A stretch of 64,000 bases of DNA from assembly GCA_027475525.1 (NCBI GenBank), contig JAMWFC010000109.1, forward strand, positions 372,001 through 436,000, written 5' to 3'. This DNA comes from Macrolepiota albuminosa. Taxonomy: Eukaryota; Basidiomycota; Agaricomycetes; Agaricales; Agaricaceae. Below are positions 47,646-58,361 of the stretch, in pieces. The translations under genes and the position numbers were made by a program. A model generated the notes under the pieces. It did not search any database and was not told the origin of the DNA. It saw only the letters and a program-made list of their open reading frames with translations. The first letter of the stretch is position 1. Each line of letters begins with the position of its first letter.

Positions 47646-49300
47646 TCAAAGGATGCTCACTTCTTCTCCCTGGCCAACCACACCTTCTAGAGCACGGATA
47701 GCAAATAGTTCTGGCTTCAGAAGTACAATATTGTCATTGTCACTAGCTCCTGAACCATGGTCTGCTCGCCTAGAAAGCGCATCTGGCTTACCCATGCTCC
47801 GTCCAGGTTTGTGATGCAGAGAGAAGTCAAAGTTGGCCAGATACAAGGACCATCGAGCCTGTCGGCGGTTAAGTTTCTTGGCCGTCCGAAAATACTCCAA
47901 GTTCTTGTGATCAGTCCACACCTCAAATTTATGCCTGGCACCCTCAAGGAAATGTTGCCACTCCTCAAATGACCGAATGATAGCTAGCATCTCCTTGTCA
48001 TGGATCTCATAATTTTGCTCCACGGCATTGAGACTCTTGGAGTAGAAAGCCACAGGATGCCACTTACCATCCTCCCTTGACTGTTGAGAGAGAACAGCCC
48101 CAGTAGCAAAATCTGAGCTATCAGCTTCAACACGGAAGGGAGAGTCATCATCTGGGAATATAAGGACAGGCTTTGAAGTGACTGCCTGTTTGAGGGCATC
48201 AAAGGCTGTCTGCTGTGCTGCATCCCAGTGCCAAGGAGTGTCCTTAGTAGTGAGATCGAAGAGGGGCCGGGCATGGTGTGAGAAATCCTGAATAAACCTC
48301 CGGTAGAAGTTGGTAAAACCCAGGAAGGCCTGAACCTCCTTCTTGTTCTTAGGCTCTGGCCACTCCGCTACACCAGCCACCTTGACTGGGGTCCATCTCA
48401 GCCATTCCATGAGAGATGATCAGTCCAAGATATTCAACCCTAGTCTGCTCAAACTCACACTTCTCTGGCTTAAGATAGAGCTGGTGCTGGCAAAGACGTT
48501 CCAGTACAATGTGCGTAATCCAACGATGCTCCTCTAGAGTCTTGGTATAGATGAGAATATCGACAAGGTATACACACACAACACCTTCCGCTATGAGGTC
48601 TCGGAAAATGTTGTTCATCATGGTCTGGAAGGTGGCAGGGCTATTAGTGAGGCCAAAGAACATTACCAGAGGTTCAAAGAGTCCACGATTTGTTTGGAAT
48701 GCTCCCTTCCACTCATCTCCTTCTTTGATGCGCACATTGTTGTAGCCCCAGCGGACATCCAACTTGGTAAAGTAGCACGCACCTCGGAGGTTGTTGACAA
48801 GCTCTGAAATGAGTGGTAAGGGGTAGCAATTCTTCACAGTCATTGCATTCAAGACTCGGTAGTCCTGAACCAGATGTAGAGATCCATCCTTCTTCTTAAT
48901 GAAGAAGACTGGAGAGGCCATCGGAGACTTTGAGGGACGGATGCGACCAGAGTCTAAATTCTCCTGCAAAAAGGCATCAAGCTCATCCTGTTCTCTGGGA
49001 GAGAGTGGGTAGACCTTGCAGCTAGAGGGCTCAGCATTGGGTGTAAGCTCAATTGCATGGTCCCACTGCTTACGCTCTGGCAGGGAGTCAAATGATGCCT
49101 TAGAGAAAACATCCTCAAAGTCTTGCAGGTGATGAGGAACCGCATCTCGGAATGACTTAGGAGCAGAGTTGGCAGCAAATGCCTGAGCTAGCCGCTGGGA
49201 GGTAGTTTGGCTAGCTCTAATCTCTGCTACAGTTGGTGGAGGTCGTAACGTAGTTGCATAAATCCTATCACCTGTCTCAATAGCCTCGTCTGGAGACTCT
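47646..49300 (-). pseudogene. Element B reverse transcriptase and RNase H (active site altered)
   Basis: RT: LVQDYRVLNAMTVKN, KLDVRWGYNNVRI and GLTNSPATFQTMMN. The catalytic box reads VCVYLVDILIY (about 48562) where the family has YLDD, so the first Asp is Val. This copy cannot be catalytic as it stands. RNase H: VEADSSDFATGAVLSQ, SKSLNAVEQNYEIHDKE and WTDHKNLEYF. A small frameshift lies near 48400 between the RT connection and RNase H. Confidence 0.9.
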
Positions 49301-49539
49301 GGGTCAGGAGCGCATCCAAATTCACCCTCGCGTCCATCTTCCATCTGGGCTTCACTCACTACACCTCGAACGTCCTCATAGAGGGCCTCTCTATAAGGGA
49401 ATGCCAAGGGAGGAGGATCCAGTAGGTCGAGGTCTGCAAAGGGGAGGTGTCCAACTTGGCAAACCTGGATAGCAGCATGCTCACAGACTGACTCTCTGCG
49501 CTCCTCTCTAACTTCCTTGGCACATGTGGAACACTGTCG

Positions 49540-50237
49540 AGGGCAGCGGCTCATGCTCACCTTACCCTTGGCCCAGTCAATCTCAGGATTGTGATCACGC
49601 AGCCAGGAGAACCCAAGTATCATGTCCTGCTTTCCTAGGCTGGTAACTGCAAAGACTGCACGCTCAGAATGAGTCTGATAACAAAGGACTAAATCCACCA
49701 CTGAGCGGATGGATCCAGCTTCATTGAGCATACCGTCAATGTTATAGACTGGAATAGGGTGAGAGAGGGGACGGGTAGTGAGCCGGTGTTGTTCCACATA
49801 ATGAGCGTACCGTCAATGTTATAGACTGGAATAGGGTGAGAGAGGGGACGGGTAGTGAGCCGGTGTTGTTCCACATAATGGGTATCTAGGAAGAGTCCAG
49901 TAGCGCCACTGTCCAAGAGAGCTATGACGCTTCGAGTCTGCTGAGTGTCAGTTGTCTCAATCTCCACATTCAGACGCAGAGAGTTGGGAGAGGGAGTAGA
50001 AGCAACAACATAGCGACGGGGAAGGCGTCGTTCCCAAGCTGGGACACGTGGTCGTCGGACAGGAGAAGGAGGAGAAGAAGTCTTAGCTGAGGCTTGGACC
50101 AAGGGGGTATTTTGTACGTCGGAGGGGGTGCTTACAGTTTCAGTCAGAGAATCAGGAACAGGGAGCGATACATTAGAAGACTCTACTGATTGACATGTAA
50201 ACTGATTAGCACCAGGCGGCAGAGGCGTACAACTCAT
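49540..50237 (-). pseudogene. Element B protease region
   Basis: Retropepsin with VIALLDSGATGLFLDT (DSGA box, about 49900) and the closing motif LGFSWLRDHNPEIDW. A Ser/Thr/Pro-rich linker precedes it. Duplication no. 18 lies between the active site and the flap. Confidence 0.85.
49731..49884 (+). repeat. 77-bp tandem duplication no. 18
   Basis: Period 77; 73 bases identical, with mismatches at the edges (TGAGCA versus TGAGCG). Removal restores the protease frame. Confidence 0.93.
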
Positions 50238-50377
50238 CTGTTGCTCTATTGAAAACCCTCCCCTGCAGAACCAAAGGACCCATCCGATGGTTCTGCTACA
50301 GCTTCCACAGGACCCAAGGACTCCTCCAAGGGTTCTGCTTTAGTCTGTACATCTGGGGAGGGGTTTCCTCGAACGTC

Positions 50378-51510
50378 TCAGGCAGCAAGGAGCTGGAGAA
50401 GGAGCTCCTCCTGCTCTAAAGCTGAGAGATAGCGCACCTCTAACCCCTGGGGACAATACCAAGCGAAGTGACCAGGCTTTCCACAGCGACGGCAGAGGAG
50501 AGGAAGGGAGGAACATTGACGAGAGGCATCAACATCCATAGGTACTCCAAAAGGAAGAGGACGTGCCGCAGATACCTGAGCTGGGGGTGGAGCGCAAAAT
50601 GGAAGGGAGGGCTGGATGGGATGACGAGCAGAAAAAGATGCCTGTGGGGTGGAGCAAGGGGCAGTTCCACGGTGGAGCTCACATCGTAACTCCATGAGCT
50701 GCCACTGATCACGTGCTACCTGATACCAGGTCTCAATACTCATGTCATCAGGTTGTCCCTCAGCCATGCTGTTGATCCGATCCATGAGAGAGGGAAGGAG
50801 GCCATCTCGGAAGGTGAGACAGAGCTGAAGACCATCCGGATAACAGGCCTGTTCAGCAAGAGCTCTGAAGGAGTCGATGTACTCATCTAGGGTCCGCTTC
50901 CCCTGCCCATATCGATGAGGATCTTGGAGAGTGAGGGCTGCCACCTTAGCAGGGTCCAAGGGGAAGAACTCTGTCCGAAACTCCTTCTTAAACTGATCCC
51001 AACTTCCAAAACTCTCTACTCCTCCAGGACGTCGAAAGACTCGTAGCGCGTATGTCGAAGCTCGCCCAGACTTCATGTAAGAAAGAACCCAAGCGATTTT
51101 GAGAGCGTCAGAGGGGAAAGCCTCACCACTGAGCTGAATATAGGTGATGCAGGACTGCAGGAAACGCTTGCCTATCGCTCGGTTACCATTGAATGCCTCT
51201 GGGAGTGCTGGGCAAGGAATATTGGCATGAACTGGGGAGAGGCCTCAAAGTGAGGAACTGGGGGTGTGTCAGCCCTAACTGGAGGTGCCTGGAGAGGAGT
51301 AAGAGTGAGAGGGAGGTGCTCTAAGAGGGCCTGAAGAGAATGGGAGATGGTGTCTGTTGCCTGATGTAATCCAGCAAGTTTGGTGGTGTGGAGGGTGAGG
51401 GAAGCTTGAGTGGTCTGCACCTGAGTCTCCAGAGCAAGCAAGTGACCCCAGGCATCATCCTGAGGGGCAGAAGCGTCCAGGGGAGTGTCTGAGGGGGCTG
51501 GTTGGGTCAT
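50378..51510 (-). pseudogene. Element B gag
   Basis: Minus strand from ATG 51510: DAWGHLLALETQVQTTQASL (coiled coil), then the capsid-like part WDQFKKEFRTEFFPLDP, DEYIDSFRALAEQA and FRDGLLPSLMDRI. A CCHC knuckle LCRRCGKPGHFAWYCPQG lies close to 50440. A frame change near 51100 separates the N-terminal and capsid parts. Confidence 0.85.
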
Positions 51511-51624
51511 AGAAGCAACAGAGGGGCAGGGAGTAATCCAGTGGAGGAGGGACCTAAAGGGGCAAGAGAGGGCTCAAGCAGGCTGAAGGGGGCTCCCAGA
51601 CCGAAATGTAGAGACTTGTTCTGC

Positions 51625-52121
51625 TGTAAGGGCGACCTCTAGAGGCTGTGGCTCAGTCATACAGCTGGCAGAGGGAGATCCAAAGTGTATTAAAATATAT
51701 ACTGACAATATCATGATAACTACTCACCTGGCAGAGGGAGATCCAAAGAGAACAAGTCTAGGTATTCCCTATGCCAGGTTGGATGCTTCTGAGGCCTCTG
51801 AAGCATGGAAAACAACTGTACAGTACAACAAAACCTTAAAACTCAAAAATTGCCTACACAAACAATCGCACAAATAAGGGGCAAACTCTGGCAAACTCTG
51901 GCTTATGTAAGCAGTCTGGAAGCAGTGCTGAAGGGCCCACACTTGTCTGAATAGTAGCTAAAGAACCAGAGCACCTCAAGAGCTGAGAATAGTACTAACA
52001 GATAGTGTTGAAAGAAGAGAAACAGTAAAATGAGATAATGTCAGAAGAAATAAATGAATGAATGAAAGGAGAGTGAAGAGATAAGGAGTGAAGGAAGGAA
52101 GAAATGAGGAGTCCCCTGACA
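51625..52121 (-). repeat. 5' LTR of outer element B
   Basis: 497 bp, partner of 41372-41870, followed by TSD ATAGT. Confidence 0.92.
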
Positions 52122-52126
52122 ATAGT

Positions 52127-52190
52127 TTGATCCATCAAACTTGTTGTCCAGATTGAATGTGCGAATCATTTTGTAATGGCAAGGTGCCAT
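52127..52190 (-). pseudogene. Copia Gag-like remnant, N-terminal piece
   Basis: ATG at 52190 on the minus strand: MAPCHYKMIRTFNLDNKFDG, then SNY, cut by element B. The motif L(D)G(S/T)NY then W a few residues on (DAW in the next piece) is typical of Copia Gag N-termini. Confidence 0.7.
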
Positions 52191-52249
52191 GATTGGAAGT
52201 GATGAAAATTTTGAGCAAGAAATAAACTGTGTGCTGAATTTGTGCACAG

Positions 52250-52264
52250 TCAAGGCCCGTAACC
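52250..52264 (-). promoter_or_regulatory. Primer binding site of the Copia element (half-tRNA type)
   Basis: Minus strand right after the LTR reads GGTTACGGGCC. This is one change away from GGTTATGGGCC, complementary to the initiator Met tRNA anticodon region (GGGCCCATAACC type), the primer used by copia-like elements through a tRNA half. Confidence 0.55.
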
Positions 52265-52434
52265 TGTCAGAGGGTTAAGGCAATAAAAGCTGACCATGGA
52301 GAATGCAAGGGTGGCCATGAAAGGCAGGAAAGCTGACCAAAGATGAATAATAGCTGACTGTCAAAGAAGAATGCAACAAAACACGACTTGTTTATTTGGT
52401 TATATACATGGCAACACTAACTTGTAATTTTGCA
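52265..52434 (-). repeat. Right (5') LTR of the Copia element
   Basis: 170 bp, TGTCAG...TTTTGCA, matches 28188-28357. Confidence 0.78.
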
Positions 52435-52626
52435 CTGTTGCAGCATGCCTTAAGAATAATTTTGATTCATTATAAATTCTTATATTCTTCTACATACGTT
52501 GCCTAATGATGGGGGTAGCCGACCCAGCGTTAAATAGGGGCGGCAAAGAGTCCTTCTCGTGCTAAACATTGTAATCCCGCATTGCAGTAGCCAAGGTGAC
52601 CAGAGAAAGCGATGAGGATCGAACCC

Positions 52627-53816
52627 CTACCATAGGCGACGGCGATCTAGATGAGCCAACACAGGCCTTAGCAATTCGACGTACATCGGCGCGATGATCT
52701 CCAAGGATCTCCAATAACGAAGAAAGGCGTCAGATGTCCATCTGCCCATCAATTTGACAACGTCAGGTGGAACACCTTGTAGCAGTAAATGTGTTGTGCC
52801 CCCTATGTGGAAGCAATGTCCTGTAATACGAGGTTGCCGTGCTTTGGCAAGAATGTTGTTGAGTCTTCTCAGCAGGCGACGCACAGTCATGCCTATCATG
52901 TGACCTGACAAATTTCTAAAGGATGCTATTGTGTCTGTGCGGGAGCACTTATTGATGATAGCGTGATTCTCCAAGGCAGCAATAGAATCGTTGAACTCGT
53001 GCTGCCTAGTAACCACAACTGTCTCTCCCTTCATTCCGCCTCTCTTAGTCCGAGGTAGATGCAAAGTTCTCGTTCCTGTTGCAAAAGGAATCCCAAAGTG
53101 TTCCCACGTGGGCGTAATGTCTATGTCATAGTTCGATTTGGTTTTGGGACAGAATTCTCCCATACGAATTTGTGACCAGAATGTAGTACAAGCGATTGCC
53201 CAAATACAAGCGTCTTCTGGCACAGTGAGGTCGAGATGATGTCGGAAAACGAGAAACATGTTGAGAGACATGGGTGGGTGTTTTTCTTTTATTGAATCAG
53301 GTGGGCGTAGGTTTTCTGTGCCCTTGAGTGTGTACTTCAGCCATGAAGATCCCATCCATGGTAAATCGTTGAAAATGTGCCAGGCTTTGAGAGCAGAAAT
53401 TTTTGCGAATGCAGTCCCTCCCGCCTTAGAGCCTGCCATGGACACCGCAAATGAACACAGCAGACATTCAGATGCGTGAAAATCGCAAGGGTATTGACAC
53501 TCTTTTTCCGACAAAAGGCAAAAAACTCTCTGATGTAGGCATCATATCTGTCCAGAGTAGACTTTGACCACGCGTGGTTTATAACAAAATTGACTCTGTG
53601 GTCGTCCTTGTTCAACTCCAAGGTGTCCACCGGTACGAGTTTCCTGTGGGAAGTCGGGAATGAAGAGGTTTGTGGACGATGGGGTCTGGACAGTCTATTC
53701 AAGTTCTTCGAGATGTCATACGGATTGAACCGCGTGGCACGTAATTTGTTGTTCAAAATTTTGCCACCTTTGTAACCTCTGCACTGAGCGAATACAAAAC
53801 CATATCGATAGGTCAT
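52627..53816 (-). pseudogene. Tyrosine recombinase of the Ngaro-like element
   Basis: Two overlapping frames give an N-terminal helical arm-binding part (HAWSKSTLDRYDAYIREFF). A frameshift near 53480 leads to the main part: ECLLCSFAVSMAGSKAGGTA, ISALKAWHIFNDLPW, YTLKGTENLRPP, CIWAIACTTFWSQIRMGEF (first catalytic Arg). It ends ITGHCFHIGGTTHLLLQGVP, then PPDVVKLMGRWTSDAFLRYW. The HxxR box reads HCFH, so the second catalytic Arg is His (CGC to CAC), and the enzyme is probably dead. Tyr in LRYW is the candidate nucleophile. Confidence 0.8.
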
Positions 53817-54002
53817 CGAAGAAAGGCGAAAGACAATGTAGAGAAGTCTCAGAGAAGAAGCCTATTGTCAAACACACAGAGAAGAAGCGAGTGCTAATAT
53901 TGTCAACCGCACAGAGACAGGTGCTAATATGCAGAAAGTCCAGCACACCGTCTTATTGTCAGCCTCCTCGAAAGGCAGGCTAGGAGAGGGACAATTGTGG
54001 AC

Positions 54003-54125
54003 ACAAAATGGCTAAAACTACAATGTCAAAGTTGTGCATGGACAAGAAATGAATAAACTATAATGTCAATCGTGGGCCAGAAATGAATAAACTACAATGT
54101 CAAATTTGCATGTGGACACGAAATG
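54003..54125. repeat. Short direct repeats between RNase H and recombinase
   Basis: Three imperfect copies of AATGAATAAACTACAATGTC and neighbours, preceded at 53860-53960 by scattered ATTGTCA motifs. Non-coding; may be part of the element's terminal or inter-ORF repeats. Confidence 0.55.
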
Positions 54126-54130
54126 AATAA

Positions 54131-54762
54131 TTATTTGTCAACCACCTCATTATGACGAACGGCATGGCAAACATAATCCTTCAAGTATGCTGGAACAGGA
54201 GGAGGAAATGGAAACAGTAGAGATTTCGGTGGGAAAACACCTCTGGAAGGTCCGTCGGCCTTGTTTGAACCTGTCGAAACCCATTGAATTGTGAGCCAAA
54301 TGTTATGCGCTTGAAAGGAGTCCACGATGTGTCTCAGAATGAAGTTTTGTTGAATACTCCTTGAGCAGCCCGCGGTGAGAGCACCCACTACTCCCGTGTT
54401 GTCTGATTTAAGAATGATGTGACAATTGGTATAGGTTGCCTTGATAAGGGTCTTGACTGCCAAGTCGACGGCAACCATCTCTGCCCAGCCTATATCCCTG
54501 CCGTCTGACTTCCAGCCAACCTTTAGAGGCCACGCAAGCCACTTGTCGTCAAGGACCAATCCGATGCCCCACAATGTCGAAGCGTCCACAAAGAGATCGA
54601 TATTCATAGGATCTGGAGGTCAGTTGATTTTGATGCCACACCAGTCACTACTCAGTGTGGACTTCCACCATTCTATTTTGTCTGCAACCGCTTTGTGGGG
54701 ACAATGTTTAAGGAATCGACTAGCGTTGATGGGGAAAGAAGCTCTGAAGGCATATAGAGCAG
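54131..54762 (-). pseudogene. RNase H domain of the Ngaro-like element (RT end)
   Basis: Minus strand: KIEWWKSTLSSDWCGIKIN then stop, PPDPMNIDLFVDASTLWGIG (first catalytic Asp). Then DGRDIGWAEMVAVDLAV (Glu), ILKSDNTGVVGAL (Asp) and WVSTGSNKADGPSRG (Asp). All four RNase H acidic positions are present. It connects on its N-terminal side to RT sequence that is truncated at 54762. Confidence 0.8.
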
Positions 54763-55699
54763 TGATAGGACCCCATACAGGATCAGCGCATCAACGGCAG
54801 GCTGCGGCAACACAGCACGGGCTCGGAATACCTTAGCGCATGCTAACTAACCAATTTTGGCAAGATTTGACGGCCGCGCACGGCAAGAAGCAGATCCAAT
54901 CAATGATAGCGCCGACGGCAGACAGAATGACAACTGACAGATGGCATCAGTCACTGACGACAGCGCTTAGCAAGAAGCCTGATGATCTATCAAAAACTGA
55001 CGGACAGCTTGGCGTTTGACCTTGGCGTCTGACACTGCTTAGCGCCTCGATTTGGCGCCTGACATCGCTAAGCACTTTGGACAGACAGAAGGGTGATGGA
55101 TTGATGATTTAGCACCGTGATCTGCTGCCTGGTGGCGCTAAGGGTCTTGAATGGACGGTAGGGATCTGAAACCGTTGGAGCTTCCTCTATGAAATTTTCC
55201 AGTTTACTGCACTTTGGCAATGGTTGGTCACTGGCGACGGTGAACTCCTTGTAGTATATAAAGTACTTACCGACTTGTACATACGCAATCAAACAACAGA
55301 CCAGAGTTTCCTGCTCCCCTTTCTTCAGTCTCCCTTACGCTCAAGAGCTCATTTACGGTCGGCAACGTCAAACTCATCGGCAGTTGCAGACGCTCACCAA
55401 CACTCGACACCCTCGCGCCTTGCAACTACAGCAGGCATTATCAACGCTTAGACTTCGCTAAGCATACCGTGCTCTTGCCACTTACCTTTGCCATGTTCAC
55501 TTACCGCTCCTTCCCTAGGCGCTTTACCTTAGCGCTTGACACCTGCCGACTCCGTTACCGACTTTTCCCCATTTTCATAGGCGTGTTCTCTGGGACCTGC
55601 CCAGGACTCCCCACATTACTTTTAGCGTGCCCAACGCAAGCTTTTGGTGCGGTAACACTATAGTTATATTTGTTACTGACCAAACTTTGGGCGTCATCA
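54763..55699 (+). repeat. 5' LTR of element C
   Basis: 937 bp, TGATAGGACCCC...GGGCGTCATCA. Near-match of the solo LTR at 44264-45157. It has a candidate TATA (GTATATAAAG) at about 55253. Confidence 0.9.
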
Positions 55700-55702
55700 A
55701 AT

Positions 55703-55720
55703 TGGAGCCCACCACGAGGG
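55703..55720 (+). promoter_or_regulatory. Primer binding site of element C
   Basis: TGGAGCCCACCACGAGGG starts three bases after the LTR. Its complement ends in CCA, as a tRNA 3' end does. I cannot name the tRNA. Confidence 0.7.
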
Positions 55721-55789
55721 ATCTCTAGGGCAGAATTCCGCCAGAAACCCGTCTTCAGCGTAGGCGCTGCCTGCTAGACCAGTCGGCAG

Positions 55790-56646
55790 AAGGCATAGCT
55801 CCTTCCCATCCATCAACTCCACAACCACCTGGTGCCTTACCGGGTCTCTCTCTTGCACAGGAACTACAGAACGCCACTGTAGACGCATTTCCTGATCTCT
55901 TCCCGCATTTCCTCGATTATAGTGCTGACGACCCCTTAGCGTCGCCATTTACCATACCGCAACCAGTCACCCCCATTACTCCGCTAACGCCTCTTTCACA
56001 ACTCATTTCTCTTACTCTGTCGCCAATCTCCAGAACCCCTTCCCCACTACCGCTAACCAAACTCGCCAACACAGTCGCTATGGAACAACAAGTCCAGCGC
56101 ATGCCGCCACACAACCACTTCTCGGCACTGAAATGGGACGAGTCCAAGCCACGGGAGCTCTCCCAGTATTTCAAGGAATTGGAGTATTTATTCAGGGATT
56201 GTGGCATTACCGACCACACACAGATGAAGGAGTACGCGGCAAGATACGTATTATATGACACAGCAGAGACGTGGACAGGTTTGACCGAGTTTGCCGCCTT
56301 TGTCCCTGCCGCCCCACTCATTCCAGCCCAAGGCGCTTCGTATGAAGGCTGGAAGACGGCAGTGATTCAGTTGTACCCTGGCACAGAGGAGGCTACCCGA
56401 TACTCGGTAAATGAGCTGCAGAAACTAGTACAGGAATCATTCGACAGTGGCACATTGTCCCTTGGCGCCTTCTCCACGTATTACCGCAAATTCGAAAAGA
56501 TCGCTAGGTGGTTAGTACAGAACGGCAAGCTATACATTAATGAGGAACGTCGCCTATTCCAACAAGGCATTCCGACTTCGCTTTGGACTCGCATTGCTCG
56601 TCGCCTAGAAATAGTTCACCAGGCTCATCACCCAGACGAGCCCTAG
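55790..56646 (+). pseudogene. Element C gag, capsid part
   Basis: ATG 56080 starts MEQQVQRMPPHNHFSALKWD, ELSQYFKELEYLFRDCGI, YDTAETWTGLTEF and YEGWKTAVIQLYPG, a helical capsid-like region common in agaric Gypsy elements. The same frame is open upstream to about 55790 with Pro-rich sequence, so the true start may be earlier. A TAG at 56644 separates it from the nucleocapsid part in the same frame (natural CAG likely). Confidence 0.85.
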
Positions 56647-58196
56647 AACGTTGCCAACGTCTTTGAAGCCGGTAAATGGGTTCTCAAGGGAACGGACACT
56701 GGCGTTGGACTGCAATGCGCTAGGACGAGCCCACCACCTGAGCGAACTAACGGTATCATTCCCATCCCGCCCCCTCCTGCTGACTTCGTTAAGAAGGAGG
56801 ATCTCAACGCTGCCGTTACCGCTGCTGTTGCTTCTGCCATGACTCGTATCGAAACTATGATTACCACCAATCTCGCTAACCGACCCGCTAATGTACCCGC
56901 TAATGGCCCTTGCCATTTCTGTGGGGAAATTGGCCACACTATGACTAGAGGACGCTGCGTGACTTTAGAAAACTATATTCGGCAAGGAAGAATTCGACGG
57001 GCTATCGACGGCAAGATAGTTCTTACTACTGGCGCCATCATTCCCAACTACCCAGACAAGAAGTCTTTCCAGGAACGAGTTGATGAATGGCATAGGCGCA
57101 ACCCAGGACAAATCGTTACCGGCACGCTTTCTGGCAACGCCAACCCCGACCCTGAACAGGCAACCCAACAGCAAATGGTTCACGAGGTCTTACACTTCGA
57201 CAGCGTTGGCGACCATCCTACTTTCTCGCGAGAAGAATGTATCGCCAAGCTCCAACAGGAGCTAGATTCGCTCAAGAATCAGGTCTTTGATGGGGTTGAA
57301 GTTAAGCAGCCTAAACAACCTCTTAAAGGATACAAGCCAATGCCTCCCGCTAGCAAGCTACCAACACCTGCTCCTGCTGCACCACCTGCTACTACCCCTG
57401 CTACTACTCCAGAACCATCGTCGTCCGCTACCGCTACCAAACCGCCTTTGCCGCCTCTCCATCCCTACTCAGGGATTCCCGACCGTTATCATGCTCCCGC
57501 ACAACGAAACTTTGCCGCTCCCGAGAAACGTCCTGAGGGTGGCTACCGACCTACCATGCCAATATTCGACATAGAAAAATCAAATCACGTCTTTAGCCGC
57601 ATCATGAAAACCAATGTCACCTTGTCAGTTGAAGAACTTTGTAGTATTGCTCCCGACGTCCGCAACCAAGTTAAGACAGCAGTTACCCTTCGACGACCCT
57701 TGGCGACAACTGTTGCCGAGGTCGAGGACCTCGACGACACGCTTCCCAGTTTTTCCGTTACCGTCGACTCTTTGAACACTGAAGACTCTCCTGCCGACAC
57801 CATCGCTAACGCCACCTCTGTGGACCCAGTGGAGACCTACCTTAGGTCAGTAGACCATGGAGAAGACCCCGCAATCCTTACCGTCGCTCAAGAATCGCAC
57901 GCTATTCGCTCAGTAGCGCTAACAGTAGACAACAAGCACGAGGTAGAGACGATTGTGGATAGCGGGTCTCAAATCATTTCTATGGCAGCCGAAGTCGCTA
58001 ACGATCTGGGCCTTATTTATGACCCTACCGTTATACTAAACATGCAGAGTGCTAACGGCACAGTAGACCAATCCCTAGGCCTCGCCAAGAATGTGCCGTG
58101 CACCCTTGGCAACATTACATTTTATCTTCAGATACACATCTTACGTTCCCCGGCATACGATTTACTTTTCGGCAAACCCTTCGACGTCTTGGCATG
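56647..58196 (+). pseudogene. Element C nucleocapsid and protease
   Basis: Same frame as gag. FEAGKWVLKGTD, then the CCHC knuckle CHFCGEIGHTMTRGRC (about 56911-56958), a long Pro/Thr-rich linker and a retropepsin with VETIVDSGSQIISM (about 57949). It closes with YDLLFGKPFDVLA; a TGA at 58195 follows where Arg (CGA) is likely, then two more stops before 58300. Confidence 0.88.
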
Positions 58197-58361
58197 ATCA
58201 GTCGTCAAGACAGTTACCAACGATGAAACGACCTTAACAATTAGCAACCCCAATTCCGGAATCTGATGAACGGTGCCAACGTTCCCTAGGGGACAACAAA
58301 AAGGCGCCCACGCTAAGCCCCTGGAGTTTACCGACCAGCACACCAACGAGCCTCCCCACCG

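Larger units (their letters stand above)
41372..52121 (-). mobile_element. Gypsy chromovirus B, composite of two copies
   Basis: Outer LTRs 41372-41870 (499 bp) and 51625-52121 (497 bp) are a matched pair (same deletion relative to the 518-bp type) and are flanked by the TSD ATAGT (41367-41371 and 52122-52126). Inside lies a third LTR of the longer subtype (45418-45935) followed by a nearly complete gag-pol on the minus strand. A shorter second copy of the pol sequence lies at 41871-42401 and 45347-45417. So a second B copy entered the first and its 5' LTR was lost, or the assembly joined two copies. Confidence 0.85.
28188..52434 (-). mobile_element. Copia-type (Ty1/copia) retrotransposon split by two Gypsy insertions
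   Basis: Direct repeats of equal length (170 bp) at 28188-28357 and 52265-52434 begin TGTCAGAG. The sequence next to the right repeat reads, on the minus strand, as a primer site of the half-tRNA type and then a short Copia-like Gag start. Joining the pieces 52127-52264, 40535-41366 and 28358-28687 in minus orientation gives about 1.3 kb of decayed Gag-like sequence with a CCHC knuckle; no Copia protease, integrase or RT was found. Elements A and B sit in the two gaps with perfect TSDs. No outer TSD is visible (AACAC versus CTGTT), so the ends may have recombined. Confidence 0.75.
52600..54762 (-). mobile_element. Ngaro-like tyrosine-recombinase retroelement, 3' half
   Basis: RNase H-like domain followed by a tyrosine recombinase on the minus strand, the order of DIRS/Ngaro elements. 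The RT that should lie further upstream (higher coordinates) is cut off by the family C LTR that starts at 54763. The left end has not been placed exactly. Confidence 0.75.

Noticed and set aside
52590..52630. TTCGATCC on the minus strand as a tRNA T-arm (B box)
   Set aside because: No pairing T-stem, no D or anticodon arm; it lies at the end of the recombinase frame.
53821..54125. CRISPR-like array of spaced repeats
   Set aside because: Repeats are imperfect, irregularly spaced and inside a eukaryotic retroelement.
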